A DNA stretch of 64,000 nucleotides, from contig JABAQM010000001.1 of assembly GCA_019187105.1 (NCBI GenBank), positions 2,882,734 to 2,946,733 of the forward strand. Direction: 5' to 3'. Both the position numbers and the translations under genes were made by a program. This document shows, in pieces, positions 1 to 8,378 of this stretch. The notes under the pieces are model-generated. The model saw nothing but the letters and a program-made list of their open reading frames with translations. It did not search any database and was not told the DNA's origin. Source of the stretch: Fimbriimonadaceae bacterium. GTDB taxonomy: Bacteria > Armatimonadota > Fimbriimonadia > Fimbriimonadales > Fimbriimonadaceae. The first letter of the stretch is position 1, and every line of letters starts with the position of its first letter.

Positions 1-2
1 CA

Positions 3-668
3 GTTGTGCTCCTCAGTGGTGGGTTGGATTCGGCAACCGTCCTGGCGATGGCGCGGGATTGCGGCTACGTGGTCCACACCCTGACAATCGCCTACGGGCA
101 GCGCCACCGCATCGAGCTGGAAGCGGCCGCGAGCGTAGCTGCCTCACTGGCTGCGGCCAGCCATGTGGTCGTCGGAGTGGATTTGGCACGAATAGGAGGT
201 TCTGCGCTTACGGACGACAACATCGCGGTTCCAAAGGACGCGCTGACGGAGGGTCAGATTCCGGCAACCTACGTGCCGGCAAGGAACACGATCATGCTGT
301 CCGTCGCTCTCGCCCATGCCGAAGTCGTCGGAGCGAATGACATCTTCATCGGGGTCAATGCCGTCGACTATTCGGGCTACCCCGATTGCCGTCCGGAGTT
401 CGTCGAGGCCTTCGAGCGCCTGGCGAATCTGGCAACGCGTGTGGGCGTCGAAGGGCATAGGCTACGAATCCACGCACCGCTCATCAACATGACCAAGTCC
501 GAAATTATCCGGGAAGGACTGCGTTTGGGGGTGGACTACGGCATGACCTGCAGCTGTTATGACCCGAGTGCCTCGGGGCGCCCATGCGGCCACTGCGATG
601 CATGCCTCATTCGATTGCGGGCATTTTCGGACCTTGGCATGACGGATCCGGCAATGGCGAATGTCTAA
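3..668 (+). CDS. queC: 7-cyano-7-deazaguanine synthase QueC (5' end cut by window)
   Basis: QueC converts 7-carboxy-7-deazaguanine plus ammonia and ATP to preQ0 in the cytosolic queuosine pathway. The PP-loop ATP motif SGGLDSAT sits at the very start, and the C-terminal zinc-binding cysteines are present in the order C-S-C...C-G-H-C-D-A-C near nt 550-605. The family normally has one to a few residues before VVLLSGG, and the frame is open to the window edge, so the true start lies upstream of base 1. A GTG at 6 is unlikely to be the start. The stop overlaps queE by 8 bases, so the two are translationally coupled parts of one operon. Confidence 0.95.
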   Translation, partial: VVLLSGGLDSATVLAMARDCGYVVHTLTIAYGQRHRIELEAAASVAASLAAASHVVVGVDLARIGGSALTDDNIAVPKDALTEGQIPATYVPARNTIMLSVALAHAEVVGANDIFIGVNAVDYSGYPDCRPEFVEAFERLANLATRVGVEGHRLRIHAPLINMTKSEIIREGLRLGVDYGMTCSCYDPSASGRPCGHCDACLIRLRAFSDLGMTDPAMANV

Positions 669-1365
669 GCTCCCGATCGCCGAAACCTTCGTGAGCGTCC
701 AAGGCGAGGGGTCGAGGATCGGCTCGCCGTCGCTCTTCATTCGCGTTGCGGGCTGCAACCTGCGTTGCACGTGGTGTGACACCCCTTATGCAAGCTGGAA
801 TCCGGAAGGAGACCTGCTGGAGATCGACCAATTGCTGGCCAAAGCTAGCGAGGCCACTTGCACCGACGTCGTGCTAACCGGAGGAGAGCCGATGATCTTT
901 GACGGGCTGGTGGAACTGACCGCTGGGCTCAAAGCTGCTGGAAAGCACATCACCATCGAAACCGCGGGAACCGTTTACCGGGACCTGACCTGCGACCTCA
1001 TGTCGATCAGCCCAAAACTGGCAAACAGCACCCCGCCAACGGACGTTCCTGGCCGATGGGCGGAGCGTCATGATGCGTTGAGGCTGCAACCGGATGTCCT
1101 ACAACGTCTGACCGAGCAATACGATCACCAACTGAAGTTCGTTGTACAGCCAGACAAGTCGCAGGAAGAGCTCCAAGAGATCGAATCGATCCTAGCCCAG
1201 CTACCCGCAGTGAATCGGGACAAAGTGTTTTTGATGCCGGAAGGTACGGATGCGGAACTGCTCCGGAGCAACCTCCGCGAGCTCGTGTCGATCTGCTTAA
1301 GACACGGATTTCGACTTGCTCCGCGCCTCCACATCGAGCTCTTCGGCAATCGTAGGGGCACCTAG
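661..1365 (+). CDS. queE: 7-carboxy-7-deazaguanine synthase QueE
   Basis: This radical SAM enzyme makes 7-carboxy-7-deazaguanine from 6-carboxy-tetrahydropterin, the step before QueC. The cluster motif C-N-L-R-C-T-W-C (Cx3CxxC) lies at about residues 32-39, followed by the GGEP SAM-binding motif (LTGGEPM). The substrate-side opening FVSVQGEG is typical. The 234-residue length suits the longer QueE type. The ATG overlaps the queC stop by 8 bases. QueD and the GTP cyclohydrolase are not in the window. Confidence 0.95.
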   Translation: MSKLPIAETFVSVQGEGSRIGSPSLFIRVAGCNLRCTWCDTPYASWNPEGDLLEIDQLLAKASEATCTDVVLTGGEPMIFDGLVELTAGLKAAGKHITIETAGTVYRDLTCDLMSISPKLANSTPPTDVPGRWAERHDALRLQPDVLQRLTEQYDHQLKFVVQPDKSQEELQEIESILAQLPAVNRDKVFLMPEGTDAELLRSNLRELVSICLRHGFRLAPRLHIELFGNRRGT

Positions 1366-1374
1366 CAAGCCGGG

Positions 1375-1380
1375 TACGCT
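1375..1380 (+). promoter_or_regulatory. Putative -10 element, leaderless start
   Basis: TACGCT fits TANNNT and ends exactly 6 bases before the ATG at 1387. No Shine-Dalgarno sequence precedes that ATG. Part of a set described in the findings. Confidence 0.4.
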
Positions 1381-1386
1381 AACCCT

Positions 1387-1782
1387 ATGAGCCCCACCCA
1401 ACGAAATCGCATCTTGATGGCCGTATACGGTGTCTTTTTGATCGTGATGGGGCTGCTGGGGCTGGAGAGGAGTCCGGTTTCCTTCTATGCCGGTGGCGGC
1501 GCCGGCCTGATCGTCTTGATCTGTGCCGCTCTCGTGGCGTCGAAGCCCCGGATCGCCTACATTACTTGCGCGATCGTATGCTTGGCTGTATTCGGCCGCT
1601 TCCTGATGACATTCATCAGCTCTGGCAATGTCTATCCCCACCTGATTATCGTCATAGCCTCCTTCTTGACCATGGCGATTCTCATCGCGGGTCACTTCGA
1701 AGCCCAGAAGAATCCTCCCGTGGAGGAAAAGCTTCCTCGCGATAGCCGACCCGACGAAAAGGGTCCGCTTGTACTGGACTGA
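1387..1782 (+). CDS. Small integral membrane protein, unknown
   Basis: A 131-residue protein with about four hydrophobic segments: residues 9-25, 32-48, 55-75 and 80-100. A charged hydrophilic tail rich in E, K, R and D follows. I do not recognise a family. It lies 21 bases after queE on the same strand but has its own TANNNT box exactly 6 bases before the ATG, so it may be transcribed separately as a leaderless message. It converges on the thioredoxin-fold gene across a shared hairpin. Confidence 0.7.
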   Translation: MSPTQRNRILMAVYGVFLIVMGLLGLERSPVSFYAGGGAGLIVLICAALVASKPRIAYITCAIVCLAVFGRFLMTFISSGNVYPHLIIVIASFLTMAILIAGHFEAQKNPPVEEKLPRDSRPDEKGPLVLD

Positions 1783-1793
1783 GGCATAATAAA

Positions 1794-1816
1794 GGAGGCT
1801 CGCCATCCGAGCCTCC
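1794..1816 (-). terminator. Intrinsic terminator between convergent genes
   Basis: Nine-base-pair stem GGAGGCTCG / CGAGCCTCC with a 5-base loop. Read on the minus strand it is followed by TTTATTAT, so it mainly serves the thioredoxin-fold gene that ends at 1831. Confidence 0.65.
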
Positions 1817-1830
1817 CTTCCAATCGGGCG

Positions 1831-2925
1831 TTAGTTGCCGCCCTTTTTCTTCTTAAACATCTCCAGGCGATCCTTGATCTCCTTCTGAGTTGCTTCCGGC
1901 ACGTTTGCCGACAGTGCCTTCACGGCCTTTTCTTGCCACGAGATGGCCTTGTCTAGATCATTCTTGAGGAAGTAGGCATAGGCCAAGGTGTCCAAGCTGT
2001 AGGGATCCTTCTCCTTCTGGGCTTCGACTGACTGCTTCGCGATTTCAAGGGCGACGTCTACGTTCCGAGTCTTCCACTTGGCTTCCGGATCGACGATCAT
2101 CCAGGCGAGGTTGTTCAGCATCATGCCGTTGCCCTTCAAAGGGCCGGCCGCGAGCTTCTTCGCATAGTCGTACGCGCCGGCATCCTCGGCCTCCATCATC
2201 AAGTTAAACTTCAGGCCACCAAACTGGGCCTCCATGGTCGGGTGCTTGGCGATGATCGCATCGAGCTCCGTAACGGCCTCTTTGTGATTGCCGGCTTCCG
2301 CCAACGCCATGACCTTCTGCATGGCTTCTTCGAGGGCGCCCTCGTCCGCCTTCGCCTTATTCATCTTTTCGGCTTCGGCGGCAATGTCCCACTTCTTGTC
2401 GACGACTTTCGCGAGGACGTCGTCCAGACCTGACATCGGGTGGCCGATCCAGGCAATCTTGCCGTTCTGGTCAACGATAAAGGCGCTCGGAATGCCGTTC
2501 TCGCCGGCAGCTTTCATCCAAGTGTTGGCCATATGGGCGTCGACGCCGTCAATCGCCACGTTGTAGTCCATCTGACTACCCATCTCCTTGACGAAGTCCT
2601 CGACCTTCTTCACGTAGGCCGTATCCGTGCTGCCGGGTTCGGTTTCCCAAATGCTGACCCCGGTCACGTTCGCCTTTCCTTTGAACTTCTTGGCTACCTC
2701 GGTCAGGTGCGGTATGGACTGTTTGCAGGGTCCGCACCAGGTGGCCCAAAACTCGACGACGTATACCTGGCCCCTTTCAAATCCCTTGACTGGCTTGCCC
2801 TTTGCCCATTTCGCGACCTTGATGTCCGGGGCGGGGTCGCCAACCTTGAGAGTTTGGGCGGTTGCTCCTGCGGCAATCGCCAAGGCAAGTACGCCTATTG
2901 CCGCTGATTTAATCATGATTTTCAT
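1831..2925 (-). CDS. Secreted thioredoxin-fold (TlpA/AhpC-type) protein with TPR-like C-terminus
   Basis: A signal peptide (MKIMIKSAAIGVLALAIAAGATAQ) is followed by a TlpA/redoxin domain with the redox motif W-C-G-P-C (FWATWCGPCKQS) at about residues 60-66. It is thus a periplasmic or envelope disulfide oxidoreductase. The second half (from about residue 200) is helical, with alternating A/L/K patterns like tetratricopeptide repeats, and the protein ends in a lysine-rich tail. The ATG at 2925 was chosen over the upstream in-frame ATG at 2982 because the signal peptide begins there and AGGAAAA lies just upstream. Partner and substrate are unknown. Confidence 0.88.
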   Translation of the reverse strand: MKIMIKSAAIGVLALAIAAGATAQTLKVGDPAPDIKVAKWAKGKPVKGFERGQVYVVEFWATWCGPCKQSIPHLTEVAKKFKGKANVTGVSIWETEPGSTDTAYVKKVEDFVKEMGSQMDYNVAIDGVDAHMANTWMKAAGENGIPSAFIVDQNGKIAWIGHPMSGLDDVLAKVVDKKWDIAAEAEKMNKAKADEGALEEAMQKVMALAEAGNHKEAVTELDAIIAKHPTMEAQFGGLKFNLMMEAEDAGAYDYAKKLAAGPLKGNGMMLNNLAWMIVDPEAKWKTRNVDVALEIAKQSVEAQKEKDPYSLDTLAYAYFLKNDLDKAISWQEKAVKALSANVPEATQKEIKDRLEMFKKKKGGN

Positions 2926-3028
2926 AGCTGGTTTTCCTGGAAAATTGCAGCGCTGGGGGCGATGCTTAGAAACTCCCGTCAAGTCTACCGTTCCGGGTTG
3001 CTGAAGCTATCCCGTTCCATCATGCAAA

Positions 3029-3925
3029 ATGCAGTTCCGAGTGAAGAGACGTTCGCAAGCATTTGCGCTGCTGTACGTGGCGCCGGCGACACTGATTTAT
3101 GCAGTGTTTGTGGTCTGGCCATTGCTTCAATCGTTCGTCCTCTCGTTCTTTAGGTTCCGTGGCGTGTCCTCGCAGCGGACGTTCGTAGGCTTCGACAACT
3201 TTCGGCAACTGTGGTCGGACGCCGCATTCTGGCAGTCGCTTCGAAACAGCTTTTGGCTGTTCGTGATTGCGGGATCCGTGCTGTTGTCCGCTGGCGTCGC
3301 CCTCGCGCATGTGATGCAAGGGAAGGGCAGGCTAACGACCGCGATCCGAGGAATCTACCTGTTTCCCCAGGTGGTTTCAATGGTCGTCGTCGCCACGCTC
3401 TGGATGTTCCTCTACAAGCCCAACGACGGTTTGGTGGATTCCGGATTGAGGGCGGTAGGGGTGAAAGGCCCGGCCTTGGGCTGGCTCGGCGATCCAGCTC
3501 TTGCTCTGCCGGCGGTGGCGGTTGCCTTCATCTGGTACGCGCTCGGGTTCTACGTCATGCTCTTTTCCGCCGGCCTCAAGCAGATACCTGACGAGCTTAA
3601 CGAAGCGGCCGAACTGGATGGAGCGATCGGTTGGAGCAAGTTCTGGCGCCTTACCTGGCCGATGCTCTGGTCGGTCAAGCGGGTCGCGGTGGTCTACATT
3701 CTCACCAACGTCATCAATATTTTCGCGCTGGTCTTCCTTTTGACGCAGGGTGGTCCCGATCGCCGCACCGAGGTCATGCTGACCTACCTTTACGAACAGG
3801 CGTTCCGAAACTCCCAATTTGGGTACGCCACGGCAATGGCCGTGGTCAACTTCCTGGTCGCAATGGCCGTTAGCGGCCTGGTCCTCTGGTGGTTTCGTCG
3901 CAACCCGGAGGTCTCGCGCGCTTGA
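3029..3925 (+). CDS. Carbohydrate ABC transporter permease, MalF/UgpA type
   Basis: A 298-residue inner-membrane permease with six hydrophobic segments. The cytoplasmic EAA loop that docks the ATPase is at about residues 190-209 (L-N-E-A-A-E-L-D-G-A), typical of the CUT1 sugar family. It is followed, with a 4-base overlap, by the second permease. No substrate-binding protein or ATPase gene is nearby, so the substrate cannot be read from context. A shared MsmK/UgpC-type ATPase elsewhere is the usual solution in this family. Confidence 0.92.
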   Translation: MQFRVKRRSQAFALLYVAPATLIYAVFVVWPLLQSFVLSFFRFRGVSSQRTFVGFDNFRQLWSDAAFWQSLRNSFWLFVIAGSVLLSAGVALAHVMQGKGRLTTAIRGIYLFPQVVSMVVVATLWMFLYKPNDGLVDSGLRAVGVKGPALGWLGDPALALPAVAVAFIWYALGFYVMLFSAGLKQIPDELNEAAELDGAIGWSKFWRLTWPMLWSVKRVAVVYILTNVINIFALVFLLTQGGPDRRTEVMLTYLYEQAFRNSQFGYATAMAVVNFLVAMAVSGLVLWWFRRNPEVSRA

Positions 3926-4740
3926 GAAAAGCCATTCTGTCGATCGTGGTGGTTGCGTTTGGCCTCTCGATTCTCCTGCCGTTGGCTTGGGTGTTCCTGT
4001 CCTCGGTAAAGCCGGGCTCCGAGATATTTGCCAATCCATGGGCACCACCCGAGAAGTTGGTTTGGGAGAACTATTCCAGTGCGTGGAAAGAGGCAGGGAT
4101 TGGGCGCTACTTTGTCAACTCGCTCCTGGTAACGATAGGGACCCTGGCCATTCTCATACCAATCGGGGCGATGGCTGCCTACGCCTTTGCAAAGTTCAAA
4201 TTCTTTGGGTCCAAGTTCCTTTTTGGCACGTTTCTGGGAGGCTTGATGTTTCCCAACTTCCTGGTGATCGTCCCCTTGTTTTTCGTCGTGCGGAATCTAG
4301 GGCTTTTTGACACCAAAACTGGACTTATCTTGGTCTACGTGGCCTACTCGTTATCGTTTACGATTTTCGTGCTAACTGGGTTCTTTCAGAACCTGCCGAA
4401 CGAACTTGGCGAGGCGGCAATGATCGACGGCTGTGGCGAACATCGCGTCTTCTGGCGAATCATGTTGCCGCTCGCAAAGCCGGGGATCGTCGTGGTAGCC
4501 ATATTTAATGCGATCGGCCTCTGGAACGAGTATGGTTTGGCGCTCGTCCTCACCAGCGACGAAAGCAACCGCACGCTGCCGCTGGGTATTGCGAACCTGG
4601 TGATGACCCAGCATTACCAAAGCGACTGGGGAACCCTATTCGCCGGTCTGGTCATTGTCATGCTGCCGGTGATGATTGTTTACTGGTTCTTCCGCGATAA
4701 GATCCACGAAACCATGCTCGCGGGCGCCGTCAAGGGATAG
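3922..4740 (+). CDS. Carbohydrate ABC transporter permease, MalG/UgpE type
   Basis: Second half of the heterodimeric CUT1 permease. It has six hydrophobic segments and an EAA loop (L-G-E-A-A-M-I-D-G-C-G) in the second half. I place the start at TTG 3922, which overlaps the previous stop as TTGA and has a perfect GGAGG at 3907-3911 with a 10-base spacer. The in-frame GTG at 3889 would add 11 residues and has no Shine-Dalgarno. The end overlaps the convergent amidase gene by 11 bases. Confidence 0.92.
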   Translation: MRKAILSIVVVAFGLSILLPLAWVFLSSVKPGSEIFANPWAPPEKLVWENYSSAWKEAGIGRYFVNSLLVTIGTLAILIPIGAMAAYAFAKFKFFGSKFLFGTFLGGLMFPNFLVIVPLFFVVRNLGLFDTKTGLILVYVAYSLSFTIFVLTGFFQNLPNELGEAAMIDGCGEHRVFWRIMLPLAKPGIVVVAIFNAIGLWNEYGLALVLTSDESNRTLPLGIANLVMTQHYQSDWGTLFAGLVIVMLPVMIVYWFFRDKIHETMLAGAVKG

Positions 4741-6148
4741 GCCGCTTGAGGTGGTGGTCAGTCTCTCGCTGGAAGGTTCTGGCAAGCTGGTAACTGGTTC
4801 CCTCACCGTACGCGGGCCCAATGAACTGCCCACCTAGCGGGGCGCCATTCTCAAAGCCGATGGGGAGGGCCACGGTGGGCCAACCCAGTAGGTTGGCGGG
4901 TCCACCGTCTCCTCCCATATTCCGGAACGTCTCCGAGAACGGCTTGTCGATTGCCGGAGCGGCGTGATAGAAGACCGGGGTGAAGATGGCGTCGCATTTG
5001 TCCCAGATCGCGTTGGCTTTGAGGGCCTCAACCCGCAACCGCATGGCCCAAAGATAGTCGACCGCCTTGGTGTCGAGCGAAGCCGCGAATCCGGCCACTT
5101 GATTAATGTCCGCGAGATGCTTCAGGCGATCACTTCGGATGAAGTGCTCGTGGGCGCTGGCCCCTTCTGCATCGACGATGATGCCGACCGCCAGACCATA
5201 GGGCATGCTCGGATAGGACACGTCAACCGTTTCCCAGCCCAGTTTCTTGAAGACGGCAAGTGCATCTTGATAGGCTTTTTCGCATGCGCTTGCCTGGGCG
5301 CCCGAGAAATTCTCCTTCAGAAGGCCGATTCTCGGCTTCTTTGCGGCCATCCTGAGGTCGAGCCGCTCGGTCAACGTGCTCGGATCCTTCGGATCGTGAC
5401 CGGCAATGACCTTTAGCACCTCCGCACAATCCTCGGCTGATCGTCCGATTGGGCCAATCTTATCAAGGGTCCAGCACAGAGCCATTGCACCGTGGCGGGA
5501 GACCCTGCCGTAAGTTGCCCGGAAGCCGGTTGCCCCGTTGAAGGCACTGGGACACGTGATACTGCCGCTTGTTTCACTGCCAAGCGAGTACGGCACACAG
5601 CCAAGCGCCGTTGCCGAGCCCGAACCGCTGCTCGATCCGCCTGCCCATCGCTGTTTGTCCCAAGCACAAGCCGTCGCGCCAACGTCACTGGCATGAGCAA
5701 CATCATAGTTGCCACCACCGGCCAATTCGATCATCGCCAGCTTGGCGACGAGCACGCTACCTGCCTTTTGCAGTCGCTCCACTGCAGTTGCATCGTAGTC
5801 AAAAACCTGGTCGGCATGGCCGGGACTGCCCCATCTGGTCGGAATGCCCTTCGTAGCCAGCAGGTCTTTGACACCAAACGGAATGCCGTCCAAGGGTCCG
5901 AGCTTCTTGCCGGCCGACAATCGGGCATCAGCTGCCTTCGCTTGCTGGCGGGCCAGATCGGGCGTCAGCTGTATCGCAACCCGGTAGTCCTTGCCAACCG
6001 AGCCCAAACGCTGCATAAAGTGGTCCGTCAGTTCGGAGGAGGAGACTTCTCGGCGATCGAGCTTCGAACGTAGCTGGGCGATCGACGAATAGTGGAGGGC
6101 GTCACTCACGCCTTCCCCCCAGGCTTTGCAGGCCGGTAAACCGTACAA
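4730..6148 (-). CDS. Amidase, amidase-signature family (main body)
   Basis: Hydrolyses an amide bond. The amidase signature is intact: G-G-S-S-S-G-S-G-S-A-T around residues 165-180 with the Ser-cisSer-Lys triad (Lys in GVKDL, then GGSSSGSG, then the nucleophile in SETSGSI). The body resembles GatA-like amidases but has no GatB/C partner here. The coding frame from 6148 begins inside what should be the middle of an N-terminal region. The Tat signal and first ~95 residues are encoded just upstream in the other frame (6106-6396), joined across a run of six G on the coding strand. The intact gene was probably 4730-6396. Confidence 0.88.
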   Translation of the reverse strand: MYGLPACKAWGEGVSDALHYSSIAQLRSKLDRREVSSSELTDHFMQRLGSVGKDYRVAIQLTPDLARQQAKAADARLSAGKKLGPLDGIPFGVKDLLATKGIPTRWGSPGHADQVFDYDATAVERLQKAGSVLVAKLAMIELAGGGNYDVAHASDVGATACAWDKQRWAGGSSSGSGSATALGCVPYSLGSETSGSITCPSAFNGATGFRATYGRVSRHGAMALCWTLDKIGPIGRSAEDCAEVLKVIAGHDPKDPSTLTERLDLRMAAKKPRIGLLKENFSGAQASACEKAYQDALAVFKKLGWETVDVSYPSMPYGLAVGIIVDAEGASAHEHFIRSDRLKHLADINQVAGFAASLDTKAVDYLWAMRLRVEALKANAIWDKCDAIFTPVFYHAAPAIDKPFSETFRNMGGDGGPANLLGWPTVALPIGFENGAPLGGQFIGPAYGEGTSYQLARTFQRETDHHLKRPIP

Positions 6149-6396
6149 GGCTCGCTGTTTTCAGGAAGTTTGGTTCGTAGCCGAGCGGCGGAGGCGCCTT
6201 CGTTTCCCCGCACTTGACGCTTCATGATCTCCAAAGCCTGCCCATCCAGCGGTGTCGCCAGTAGCTTCTGGATTCGCTCGACCGTATTGGCCACATCGGG
6301 AGCCGATTGTGGTCGCTGAGATGGGAGCAAGTTGAGCCCCGCCACGCCTGCAGCGGAGGCCTTTAGAAAGTCCCGGCGAGAGCCCTTACCTGACAT
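6106..6396 (-). pseudogene. Tat-signal N-terminal part of the amidase, out of frame
   Basis: From ATG 6396 the product begins with a twin-arginine signal (S-R-R-D-F-L-K-A-S-A-A-G), so the amidase is exported folded. After a short helical linker it reaches P-C-T-V-Y-R-P and stops at 6106, 42 bases into the amidase frame. Adding one G to the G6 run at 6115-6120 would fuse it smoothly to the D-A-L-H-Y-S-S-I start of the amidase body. The cause could be a real frameshift mutation, a homopolymer sequencing error, or -1 slippage on the G run. A CAAACT box sits 7 bases before the ATG. Confidence 0.6.
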
Positions 6397-6559
6397 AAGA
6401 CCCAGTTTGCCTCGTATCAGGGCTCGTTCGCTGTGCAACCTGAAAGATGAGCTTGTAAGGTAAGGAGTCTAAGGCTCGGGGGTCTTCCGGTCTGGTTCGA
6501 GGAAGGGGCCCTTGACTTGTTTCAAGGGTGGCGAGTCTGCCATAATTCGACTTGCCGCT

Positions 6560-7909
6560 ATGAACGCTACGCCCTCCATTGCGCCTGCCCGAACCCCCTA
6601 CCCGGGGCCGATTTCCAGCCGGATGCTCAAGGAGATGGAAGGCTATGTCGTTGCCAAGAACCAACCGTTCGTTGTGGATTTGGCACGGTCGCAAGGCATG
6701 TACCTCGCTACTGTGGATGGGCAGCGGCTATTCGACTGGGCAGGTTATTACGGGAGCAAGCTCATTGGTCACAACCACCCCGGTCTCTATGAAGGGGACT
6801 ACCCTTGCCGCCTCCTGACGGCCGCAAACAACAAGACCGCCAATCCTGACTTTCTAACTCCCCAGTGCCTGGCCTATTATCGTCTCCTTCACGAAATTGG
6901 CCCCGAGTGCATGCGTAACCGGAATCTCGAGGTGTATACGGTTAACTCCGGTGCGGAAGCGGTCGAGAACATGATGAAGTACTTGGTCGCTCGGTTCAAC
7001 GGCCGGCGGCTGGCCGAAGGGAAGCCGATTACCAATCGCCGGTTTCTGTACTTCGACAAGGCATTCCACGGACGCACCGTCTTCGCGTTGGGCGTAACGC
7101 AGACCATCGACACGGTGGCAACCAAGGACTTCCACGGCCTGACGGTTGGCGGCAACATCAAACTGCCATTCCCATCCTTCGATAGCGATGCGCCCCACGC
7201 CGATAATCTTCGGAGCGCGCTGCGAGCACTGGAACAGGTGGAGTCAGCCCTTGCCCTCATGAGTGACGAGATCGTCGGCATCATCGTCGAGCCGATCCAG
7301 GGAGCCGGGGGGCACCGCGTCGCCTTGCCCGAGTTCTTTCGGGGCTTGTCGGAGTTGGCGCACCGGTATGGCGTTGATTTAGGATTCGATGAGGTTCAAA
7401 CGGGGGGCGGATCCACGGGAAAGATGTGGGCGGCGGACCAGTTCGATTTGCCCCATCCACCGGCAGCCATTGCGAGCGGCAAGAAGCTCGGAAATGGCGT
7501 CCTCTACATGGTCTCTCCGCTGGATGATATCGGCGTATTGGATTCCACGTGGGGCGGCAGCCTCGTGGACATGGTGCGTGTGGTGCGGGAAATGGAGATC
7601 GTGTTCGAAGAAAAGCTGATCGAACACGCCGTCACCAAAGGCGAACGACTGGCGGCAGGATTGAAGCGGGTCATAGCGAAGCACCTCATCGCCGGGAACG
7701 TCCGAGGGATGGGAATCTATCAAGGCTTCTCGCTCGACAGCCCGGCTAGAAAAGCCGAGCTCATTAGGATCGCTCGCGAGGAGTTCGATACCTTGCTCCT
7801 CGGCGCGGGAAACAGATCGATCAGAACCCGGCCGAACCTCTCAGTCACTGAGGCGGAGATCGATCGCTTCCTGGAAATTATCGACCTTTCCTTAGCCCGC
7901 GCCGCGTGA
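6560..7909 (+). CDS. lat: L-lysine 6-transaminase
   Basis: A class-III PLP aminotransferase that moves the epsilon amino group of lysine to 2-oxoglutarate. Visible are the PLP-binding region I-V-E-P-I-Q-G-A-G-G, F-D-E-V-Q-T-G-G-G, and the Schiff-base lysine in A-S-G-K-K-L-G-N-G. The D-S-T-W-G-G-S-L-V-D-M-V-R stretch and the ending A-G-N-R-S-I-R-T-R-P separate lysine 6-transaminases from ornithine or GABA transaminases. The ATG at 6560 was chosen because upstream codons have no family match. A CATAAT box at 6541-6546 gives a very short leader. No saccharopine or pipecolate gene lies nearby. Confidence 0.88.
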   Translation: MNATPSIAPARTPYPGPISSRMLKEMEGYVVAKNQPFVVDLARSQGMYLATVDGQRLFDWAGYYGSKLIGHNHPGLYEGDYPCRLLTAANNKTANPDFLTPQCLAYYRLLHEIGPECMRNRNLEVYTVNSGAEAVENMMKYLVARFNGRRLAEGKPITNRRFLYFDKAFHGRTVFALGVTQTIDTVATKDFHGLTVGGNIKLPFPSFDSDAPHADNLRSALRALEQVESALALMSDEIVGIIVEPIQGAGGHRVALPEFFRGLSELAHRYGVDLGFDEVQTGGGSTGKMWAADQFDLPHPPAAIASGKKLGNGVLYMVSPLDDIGVLDSTWGGSLVDMVRVVREMEIVFEEKLIEHAVTKGERLAAGLKRVIAKHLIAGNVRGMGIYQGFSLDSPARKAELIRIAREEFDTLLLGAGNRSIRTRPNLSVTEAEIDRFLEIIDLSLARAA

Positions 7910-7916
7910 ATCCTGG

Positions 7917-8192
7917 ATGGCAACAATCGACGTCCGGGTGACCCCACGCTCAAGCAGTAACCGGGTTCTCATCGATGAGAACGGACTCGTCAGGGTTTAC
8001 GTGGTAGCTCCTCCCGTCGATGGGCAAGCCAACCTTGCGGTCGAAGAGCTGGTGGCCAAGCGGCTGGGGATAAGCAAGTCTAGGGTCATTGTCAGCAAGG
8101 GCCAGGCGTCACGAAACAAGACCCTCTCCATCGATAGCTTAACGCTTCAAGAAGTGCTTGACCGCCTGGCCGATCAGGGCAAGCTTCTATAG
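7917..8192 (+). CDS. DUF167 (YggU-type) family protein
   Basis: A 91-residue small basic cytosolic protein of the YggU/DUF167 family. Diagnostic features are the opening V-R-V-T-P-R-S-S-S-N-R, the central V-V-A-P-P-V-D-G-Q-A-N-L-A-V and V-I-V-S-K-G-Q-A-S-R-N-K. The biochemical role of the family is unknown. It starts 7 bases after the transaminase stop, so it is probably co-transcribed. Confidence 0.88.
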   Translation: MATIDVRVTPRSSSNRVLIDENGLVRVYVVAPPVDGQANLAVEELVAKRLGISKSRVIVSKGQASRNKTLSIDSLTLQEVLDRLADQGKLL

Positions 8193-8378
8193 TCCCCGCA
8201 ATATTTCTCTTCTCCAGTCGCATTTATGCCCATGTATCGCCTGGATAACCTGAACACTTGCCGAGGCGCCGAAATTTCATATGCCAAGCCCAGAAAAACC
8301 TGTTGTATAAAAGTTGTTGGAGAGGGGTGTCGGTTCGCAAAAACGGGCATTCCATATCACATTTCGTAAGGAGTACAA

